From Mansonella perstans (lineage: Eukaryota > Nematoda > Chromadorea > Rhabditida > Onchocercidae), in contig JBAMDO010000056.1 in NCBI GenBank assembly GCA_037074765.1, positions 124,001-188,000 of the forward strand: a DNA stretch of 64,000 nt, read 5' to 3'. The stretch's first letter is position 1. The number at the start of each line of letters is the position of its first letter. The notes under the pieces were generated by a model. It saw only the letters and a list, made by a program, of their open reading frames with translations. It did no database searches and had not been told where the DNA came from. The position numbers and the translations under genes were made by a program. Below are positions 60,601 through 64,000 of this stretch, piece after piece.

Positions 60601-61965
60601 TGATGTTAGACAGAAAGAGGATTGTTAAGGATTAAACAATGTGATGAAAAAAATTTTTTTCAAGAAATATCATTAAGGATCTCAAAAACTGAAATCAAAC
60701 AGCTAATGCAGAAAACAAAATACGTTCATAACTTTTCTTATTTATTATATTGCATGAAAATATGTGAATAAAGATTAGTATGCTAACATAAACTAGTTCC
60801 GGCAATTTAAGAAGTTTCTAGGCTGGTTTGGAACTAAAATTAAAGCAACAGGGACATTTAAAATAACTGAAAAAAAAAAGTGTTGATCAAAGTCAAATTA
60901 AAAAATGCTTCAATTAAAAATATCTAAATTTTTGCAAATGCGGTTTAAGCAAAAATTCCAAATATGCAAATTCACGCAGTTCATTTTAAAATGAAAAATG
61001 AAAAATGAAGACTTTCTCGAAATTACATGATGTATTTTATCAGCTGATTATCTCATCAAAACATCACGACAATATATGAATTTCCTCTTTTTTTTTTAAA
61101 AAAAAATTGATTTTAGAAAAGAACTCTTCCATTTAAAAGCAGATCATAACTCAATACAGACAATGTAATATGTGGCGTACAATTGAAATAAAAAAAAAGA
61201 CAATAGACTGGTGTAATGGAGAAAGCCTACATTCAGTTTAGACAATCATATGTAAAAGTTTGAAATTCCATTTCAGAATTTGTTAAAAATCTCTTGAAAT
61301 ACACTAATATAGCATATATTTAAAGTATTATTCCAATTTATTGTCATTTATATCATTTTCAGAAGATGGGAAGTGGACACTACTCGGTGATGCTTATCAG
61401 CTATCAACAACAGAAGTAACACGGTATTACTTTTGGTAATACTCACCCAAAATTATTTTTCACAAAAGCACTCCTTTTTAAAGTTTGGTTGATCTCATTA
61501 CCGAATTAGCAGTATTATATTTCTCAAATTCCTCTATTATTTCAGATTTGATTTATTTGAACTTCTCTTAATACACAGAAGAATTTGCATTACTTCGGGG
61601 AAACAATGTATTCCAAATGACATCTGATGAATAGCAACTGATAGAATGAATATCATCCCAGATGTAGCAGTAATTAATCGATTCTAAGAGAATTTATATT
61701 GATAAATGAACTAACCTATACAACGTGTTCTTTCAATTTCTTTATCAAGTGCTGATAACGAAACTGTAATTCGTTCCATTACAGTAGGTGTGAATGAACC
61801 TGTCATTGAAACAAGATTATTATCTTTGTGACTAGCTACATTTCCAAAATTTTGATTTTTGGAACTGGGTAGTTCGAAGGGAAAATTATTCAGCAATCGA
61901 ACTCTGAACGGCTGTTCATATTCCGCTTTCTCAAGGACACCAACTGAGCATGACTTCCTAAACAT
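42568..61965 (-). CDS. Lbc-type DH-PH Rho guanine nucleotide exchange factor (spliced, 5' end uncertain)
   Basis: This should catalyse GDP-GTP exchange on Rho GTPases at the cortex or on the cytoskeleton. Counting from ATG 61965, 31 exons join to 1298 residues. The DH domain spans about 584-785: EIIHELYLTEKHHCQVL (CR1), TEFCSKYDQC (CR2) and CLLLIAQRLTKYPVLMEK (CR3). The PH domain spans about 800-920: VMLVLFDDILIML, VIALNKLLVREV and the helix with invariant Trp, ADVDQWKKAIEV. The pre-DH TWS...KKERKKQEIIHEL segment, VIALNKLLVREV and the Glu/Arg-rich coiled coils at about 945-1010 and 1130-1240 match the GEF-H1/AKAP-Lbc/p114/p190RhoGEF group better than the RGS-RhoGEFs (LARG, PDZ-RhoGEF; nematode rhgf-1). 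That subgroup call is by eye. The N-terminal 580 residues are Ser-rich with basic phosphosite-like motifs (RWRSLS, RWRSES). No PDZ, RGS or intact C1 domain is visible; these could lie beyond the window. Confidence 0.92.
42955..43085 (-). CDS. RhoGEF exon, end of coiled coil
   Basis: Phase 0 in, phase 2 out. Encodes AELKSREERLQEQWTKFCE and a Ser/Pro-rich end, with a GTTAGT donor. Confidence 0.9.
43086..44206 (-). other. RhoGEF intron (1.1 kb)
   Basis: GTGATT donor to a TTTGTAG acceptor on the minus strand. I see no element in it. The plus-strand frame at 43468-43710 is treated as chance. Confidence 0.75.
44207..44387 (-). CDS. RhoGEF exon, coiled coil
   Basis: Phase 2 in, 0 out. Encodes REIRIASLKSRRLATVPASA and then LRNKQNELQNEKREFKKFC, a heptad-like charged helix. 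The acceptor is AACTACAG and the donor GTGATT. Confidence 0.92.
44831..44931 (-). CDS. RhoGEF exon, coiled coil start
   Basis: Phase 0 in, 2 out, with a GTAAGT donor. Encodes LLLHPTARRAAISIIRENAQ and LRVENNQLQCETA, a leucine/asparagine-rich helix. Confidence 0.9.
45209..45312 (-). CDS. RhoGEF exon with alternative donor
   Basis: The acceptor is TTTTGTAG. Encodes GGSIRRHTTEPQIADSK and EEHDSAVEEEERRKLP, with a GTTCTT donor. A second in-phase donor (GTAATC, exon end 45137) would add 24 residues including LIFIFIHQFFLSVIV. I prefer the shorter form because the hydrophobic insert is odd in a cytosolic protein, although GTAATC is a reasonable donor. Confidence 0.75.
45473..45655 (-). CDS. RhoGEF exon, acidic Ser-rich linker
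   Basis: Phase 1 in and out. Encodes VKHAERIYEDDFVSFFDDVY, STDQSESDESRQKLPRR and NRTFNGICERKK. The acceptor is ATTACAG and the donor GTTAGA. Confidence 0.92.
45764..45830 (-). CDS. RhoGEF exon, basic helix
   Basis: Phase 0 in, 1 out. Encodes VKGLVKQKFVELRARRQCSL. The acceptor is CACTGCAG. Confidence 0.88.
45989..46128 (-). CDS. RhoGEF exon, coiled coil after the PH domain
   Basis: Phase 1 in, 0 out. Encodes DKRIKDEKELSNYIEKRLLW, then RSHIAKVPLMDRTDMTRNAV. The acceptor is TTTACAG. An upstream continuation of the same frame (to 46267) is excluded by phase. Confidence 0.9.
46422..46532 (-). CDS. RhoGEF exon, post-PH helix
   Basis: Phase 1 in and out. Encodes KRATMPSGMILSDEDPEER and LNQEIARWEEKLRELF. 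The acceptor is TTTTGCAG and the donor GTGAGA. Confidence 0.92.
47490..47547. repeat. 29 bp tandem duplication
   Basis: Two near-identical copies of AATATTACAAAAAGACTATT plus the following A-rich bases, at 47490 and 47519, in a RhoGEF intron. Confidence 0.9.
47742..47922 (-). CDS. RhoGEF exon, C-terminal half of the PH domain
   Basis: Phase 0 in, 1 out. Encodes STVIALNKLLVREVPRSTKL, FFLLSDDPCPDLFVVSFASK and ADVDQWKKAIEVTKNMAPTH. The Trp of the PH C-terminal helix is in the last segment. The acceptor is AGTTACAG and the donor GTTAGT. Confidence 0.93.
48208..48296 (-). CDS. RhoGEF exon, PH beta strands 3-4
   Basis: The acceptor is TGTATTTCAG and the donor GTTAAT. Phase 1 in, 0 out. Encodes VMLVLFDDILIMLTNSSSSR and YVFLDRGSG, which align with the LLLTDVLVFLQEKDQKYIF segment of Lbc-family PH domains. 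Confidence 0.93.
48659..48761 (-). CDS. RhoGEF exon, start of the PH domain
   Basis: Phase 0 in, 1 out. Encodes YDDLILNGSDDERRVICIGG and AVCQNSEKKQSEGT. The acceptor is CTGTTTTAG and the donor GTATAC. Confidence 0.9.
49064..49249 (-). CDS. RhoGEF exon, last DH helix and DH-PH linker
   Basis: Phase 0 on both sides, 62 codons. Encodes ITEMESGATKEESIRAHQAV, KKFAMHINNEIAKFEVKRRW and DRIQSQMDRSSKGRFGPNDF, matching the long helix 6 and the basic linker of Lbc-type DH domains. The acceptor is TTGTTGCAG and the donor GTACGT. Confidence 0.94.
49749..49847 (-). CDS. RhoGEF exon, DH conserved region 3
   Basis: Phase 0 on both sides. Encodes QYEHDSTYKGRTFKMC and LLLIAQRLTKYPVLMEK. QRLTKYPVL is the most conserved DH motif and contacts the GTPase switch region. 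Confidence 0.97.
49977..50105 (-). CDS. RhoGEF exon, DH conserved region 2
   Basis: Phase 0 on both sides. Encodes FEKGELNQAAIQAYTEFCSK and YDQCGRLYDEWMIKNPELRK. The acceptor is TCTTTCAG and the donor GTAATA. Confidence 0.94.
50507..50683 (-). CDS. RhoGEF exon, DH helices 1-2
   Basis: Phase 0 on both sides, 59 codons. Encodes VYQEGLRIKGIIDETKQNEL, IPPVLDALLDFHFNFLRQLK and then KTETEVVNSVAKIIYTE. The acceptor is CTTCCAG and the donor GTAAGA. Confidence 0.95.
51044..51096 (-). CDS. RhoGEF exon, DH conserved region 1
   Basis: Phase 1 in, 0 out. Encodes LYLTEKHHCQVLIILKQ after a split Glu codon, the start of DH CR1 (ELxxTExxH). The acceptor is TGTTTTCAG and the donor GTAAGT. Confidence 0.96.
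51221..51339 (-). CDS. RhoGEF exon, pre-DH segment
   Basis: Phase 2 in, 1 out. Encodes DKPRWADLDLWTEEAATWSC and SNHSLKLSKKERKKQEIIH, which resembles the WS...KRQ-I-EL stretch before DH in Lbc-family GEFs. Confidence 0.93.
51520..51640 (-). CDS. RhoGEF exon upstream of DH
   Basis: Phase 1 in, 2 out. Encodes ALDILKKPLLDKIPNTIASS and DSRYLAAHLNKEVQKFIPQ. The donor is GTAAGA. Confidence 0.9.
51641..53407 (-). other. RhoGEF intron (1.8 kb)
   Basis: GTTAGT donor at 53407 to a TTGATTCAG acceptor at 51641 on the minus strand. The open frames on both strands near 52.2-52.9 kb show no splice-compatible exon and are treated as chance. Confidence 0.75.
53408..53438 (-). CDS. RhoGEF short exon (31 nt)
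   Basis: Phase 0 in, 1 out. Encodes RRSTIAEGFD between a TTTTTCAG acceptor and a GTTAGT donor. RRST is a basic phosphosite-like motif. Confidence 0.82.
53804..53851 (-). CDS. RhoGEF short exon (48 nt)
   Basis: Phase 0 on both sides. Encodes KPDLRCLSDVVTPTND. The acceptor is TTTTTATAG and the donor GTAAGT. Confidence 0.85.
54291..54369 (-). CDS. RhoGEF exon, basic segment
   Basis: Phase 2 in, 0 out. Encodes LINSGKKIRVEKKHSRKAG and TLFDFFR. The acceptor is TTCTTCAG and the donor GTAAGC. The frame also runs on in phase upstream to about 54428, without a good acceptor. Confidence 0.85.
54505..54572 (-). CDS. RhoGEF exon, Ser/Thr-rich
   Basis: Phase 0 in, 2 out. Encodes VIAPVQRFSRTSTAASTRKT and SD before a GTTAGA donor. 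The acceptor is GATTGTAG. It restores the phase needed by the following exon, which is the main support for it. Confidence 0.78.
55393..55499 (-). CDS. RhoGEF exon
   Basis: Phase 1 in, 0 out. Encodes DNAEQVLQNMQFHPDNQHKE and KDKWKEVLPVAFGPHQ. The acceptor is TTTTGCAG and the donor GTATAA. Confidence 0.88.
55901..56108 (-). CDS. RhoGEF exon, Ser-rich
   Basis: Phase 0 in, 1 out. Encodes VPPKKSVPLRTSSSRNGELS, SQMILKEENDFIKNWAILQE and SSSSPNVNEMAAPSQSCK. The acceptor is TAGTTTAG and the donor GTTGTC. Confidence 0.88.
56494..56685 (-). CDS. RhoGEF exon with RWRSES motif
   Basis: Phase 0 on both sides, 64 codons. Encodes ENEMWNSDVLKSEPSLLEIE, then VDGIVPQHRRWRSESRSVL and KKIYNHEKR. The acceptor is TTTCTGCAG and the donor GTGATT. 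Confidence 0.9.
57311..57452 (-). CDS. RhoGEF exon, Ser-rich
   Basis: Phase 2 in, 0 out. Encodes EIYPNYEHISDVANPASSSS, then KFLDRLSGSSRELSVISEHN. The acceptor is GTTGCAG and the donor GTGAGT. Confidence 0.9.
58048..58100 (-). CDS. RhoGEF short exon (53 nt)
   Basis: Phase 0 in, 2 out. Encodes VRKNLSNEEVSSSGNSK. It follows an 83 nt intron with a GTGAGT donor and a TTTTTTAAG acceptor. Confidence 0.8.
58184..58341 (-). CDS. RhoGEF exon
   Basis: Phase 1 in, 0 out. Encodes SVWSEVDDSHDNVQYVLTNV and LVTNLSELQIVPSKEVSYEQ. The acceptor is ATTTTCAG and the donor GTGAGT. Confidence 0.92.
58891..59073 (-). CDS. RhoGEF exon shared by both 5' ends, RWRSLS motif
   Basis: Phase 1 in and out. Encodes RWRSLSVDGRNRSASRNLDL and STLMEEPLFDPSLSYFISRH. 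The basic RxxS motifs look like AGC-kinase/14-3-3 sites. Both the 61.7 kb and the 59.5 kb exons end with a single G that completes its Glu codon. Confidence 0.92.
59504..59552 (-). CDS. RhoGEF alternative first coding exon
   Basis: Encodes MTDVAISRIGIRIKTN plus one base, then a GTATTT donor. The exit phase is identical to that of the 61716 exon, so it would splice to 59073 and give a 1231-residue isoform. Entering it by splicing from the 61716 exon would create a stop, so it fits only as an alternative start. A TTTTGCTAG lies just before the ATG, possibly a trans-splice acceptor. Confidence 0.6.
59553..61715 (-). other. RhoGEF 5' intron / alternative promoter region (2.2 kb)
   Basis: AT-rich intron between the distal 5' exon and the alternative first exon. 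It has A-runs near 60.28 kb. A plus-strand coding-like stretch at 61363-61438 is reported as a finding. Confidence 0.6.
61716..61965 (-). CDS. RhoGEF 5'-most firm exon
   Basis: Frame MFRKSCSVGVLEKAEYEQPF, then LLNNFPFELPSSKNQN and SALDKEIERTRCI, with a GTTAGT donor. ATG 61965 is in frame with an upstream TAA four codons earlier in genomic DNA. Alternatively the TTTAG at 61958-61962 acts as an acceptor and the exon is 61716-61957, joined to an upstream exon. Confidence 0.8.
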
Positions 61966-62015
61966 ATGTTAACGCATAGCAAAATGTTACAACTGTATAC
62001 TACTTTTTATCTTAC

Positions 62016-62038
62016 CTATTTAATCTACTGAAAATTAC
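62016..62038 (-). CDS. candidate upstream RhoGEF micro-exon (23 nt)
   Basis: Lies between a TTTTACAG acceptor and a strong GTAAGA donor. It would encode VIFSRLN and join the 61957 acceptor in phase. An internal TTTTCAG makes a 12 nt version possible. Confidence 0.35.
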
Positions 62039-64000
62039 CTGTAAAATTAATAATAATAATCTGTAAAATGATAAATGACTAGCCAACATTCAAAGCTTTC
62101 AAAATAGCGAACATTTTGGTAAATCAAGTCTAAAGTATCGCTCATATTTCTTACTTATTCCTCCTTTCTCATTTCTGTTTCACGATTATTTCATTCCCAA
62201 TTATTTCTTAAAAAATATTGTACCAATTCTTACGCCGGAATTAGAGCAATAAGTTTTTGAAACTTCAGACTGAAGCAGATGAGCTGTATCCTAATACTAT
62301 CCTTAAGATTACTATATCATGCAAATAAATGAAAATAAATGAGAGCTATTGTTTCCCAATTTCCACTTTGTGATTAAGACTCAATAACATGTCTCTTTCT
62401 TTTCTTTTGATACAAAAATATTTCACTAACTTTTAACATTGTTAGTATCCAAAAAACAAAAAACAAAAAAAAAAAAAAAAAAATCCAAAGAAAAGAAAAA
62501 ATTTCAGGATAACAATTCAAAACATCCAATAAATACCATAACTTATCACTAAATAACATAAAAAAAAAAAAAAAAAAAAAAAAACCTGAATATAGTGTTA
62601 ATCGATGAGTGGCATGGAATGCAACATTTTGAGGTCGAATCTGAATAACTTCGTTTCATTTATTTCTCACAAGAAATAAAACAATTGAATATGTCAGAAA
62701 AATAATTAATGTACTTTTTTCCTGTCACAATAAACAATAAAACAGGAAGTAATTTTCAAATTAGTAGAACTTTTTTATTTCAGCGTAATTTCTTTCCATT
62801 TCCTTCTCTTTTTTGATAACCTAAAATGTTTCAATATTAACTGAAAGAACGAATGATTTTACCATCTATACACGCAAATTCAGCTCATTTATCATCTGCA
62901 GTCCATTCGTACTTAACTTCACGAATCATAACAAAGAAAAGAGAACGAAAAAAAAAAAGTAGTTGTTGGTTGAAGTGCATACGGAAAAAATGTCAAATTA
63001 TCTCGAATTACATCAATTACCATTAGACACTGATGGAACAATTCGTGTAAATGCAAATCTCTTTATTATATGCATCAAAAGTCTCAAAGCTTTTTTTTCC
63101 AGAACTTCAAATCTAAGAAAAGTTTTTCTTCTTTAAGAAAGCAATATTTTCCTAATATACGAAAAAATAAAATAATACACACAGAGACATACAAATAAAT
63201 GCAGACACACAAAACATATACATATATTGTCAACATATAGATGATATATTCCTGTAATTGTTATCAGACAACGTGGATGAAAATTATAAATGATACAATA
63301 CAAGCATTGAAAAAGCATTAGCTAGCAAAACACAGAAGTTTCTATAGAAATCGAGTCAATTTAAAAGAAAAGTAATCAATTTCCGAAATTTTAGCTAAAT
63401 TATAGAACAGTTGGAGTAATTAACCATTCCAACATTCTTTGTTATATATATTATTACACTGTTAAAACAAAACATGCCAGATAAAATTAATAGATATCAA
63501 TTATGCCGGCTATACACAAAGAGAACAACTCGAAATTCAATTTAATTTACTCATCCTAATAATTTTATCAACTGATAATTTATTAGGATAAAATCATATC
63601 ATTCAATTAATCTTGCAAATCTCTCTTTTATTTATTTTTGCAGAATTAAAAAAACTGCAGAAAACTTTTGTTAAACAAGTAAAAGCAACACTAGTTTTTC
63701 TTTTATCTTCTAATTAACTAGAAATATGCGATTAAATAAAATTGAATATTTGGAAAATAACTGACAAAATCAACCAACTCATGGATGATTCTTCGGAATA
63801 GAATTAAAAAATAGAAATACATCTTATGTTTTGTCCTTTTCTCAATTGAAGCTAACTGCTTTGCATATGTATAACCTTTTTTTTTTTTTTAAGGAAGAAA
63901 AGCACTGAATTGAATCATAACACATACACACACTGCTGTTTCCCTCTACCACAAACCATCCATTGCTTCAGCACCTGCGCTCCTATTTCCACTTTTCCAA
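62039..64000 (-). other. 5' flank or further introns of the RhoGEF gene
   Basis: Mostly AT-rich, with A-runs at 62.46 and 62.56 kb. One exon-like segment on the minus strand, 62586-62640, has an AGTTATTCAG acceptor. It is open in two frames (IRPQNVAFHATHRLTLYS, or one containing SKCCIPCHSSINTIF), but its donor is a weak GTTTTT. I cannot place the promoter or the first exon. Confidence 0.4.

Noticed and set aside
1..64000. CRISPR arrays, bacterial operons, Wolbachia inserts, intact transposons
   Set aside because: No spaced direct-repeat array, no compact bacterial-type gene runs and no recognisable transposase or reverse transcriptase motif on either strand.

Overview
This is a eukaryotic, AT-rich nuclear window with two spliced protein-coding genes. 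Codons, splice sites (TTTCAG or TTTTCAG-like acceptors with almost no branch-point tract), many short exons and abundant (CA)n, (ATC)n and (GAT)n microsatellites fit a nematode. A spirurid/filarial worm is my best guess, but that is inference, because no rRNA, mitochondrial or species-specific marker is present.

Layout. 1-13.4 kb: no gene I can support; AT-rich sequence with microsatellites and a few short tandem duplications. 13.5-14.1 kb: a GC-rich island followed by a degenerate tandem repeat. 16.7-28.1 kb, plus strand: an Iroquois-class (Irx) TALE homeobox gene in at least five exons. A 6.7 kb intron falls inside the homeobox at homeodomain position 44/45. A further open exon at 31.3-31.65 kb may be an alternative or additional 3' exon. 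31.7-42.5 kb: intergenic, with a few isolated coding-like segments of doubtful reality. 42.57 kb to at least 61.97 kb, minus strand: a Lbc-type Rho guanine-nucleotide exchange factor (DH-PH, GEF-H1/AKAP-Lbc/p114/p190RhoGEF style) in more than 30 exons, with coiled-coil C-terminal exons. Its 5' part may continue beyond the window. An internal alternative first exon at 59.5 kb joins the shared exon at 59.07 kb in the same phase.

The two genes are convergent (tail to tail) and have no obvious functional link. Irx should act in the nucleus as a developmental transcription factor. The RhoGEF should act in the cytoplasm or at the cortex, activating Rho. All exon joins in the RhoGEF model were checked by hand for phase: the coding lengths add to a multiple of three with no internal stop. 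The same holds for Irx exons 1-5. No tRNA, rRNA, CRISPR, bacterial insert or intact transposon was recognised. Most of the unexplained structure is repeats: a 110 bp nested fold-back at 24.45 kb, several 23-46 bp tandem duplications and a long uninterrupted-looking ATC tract.
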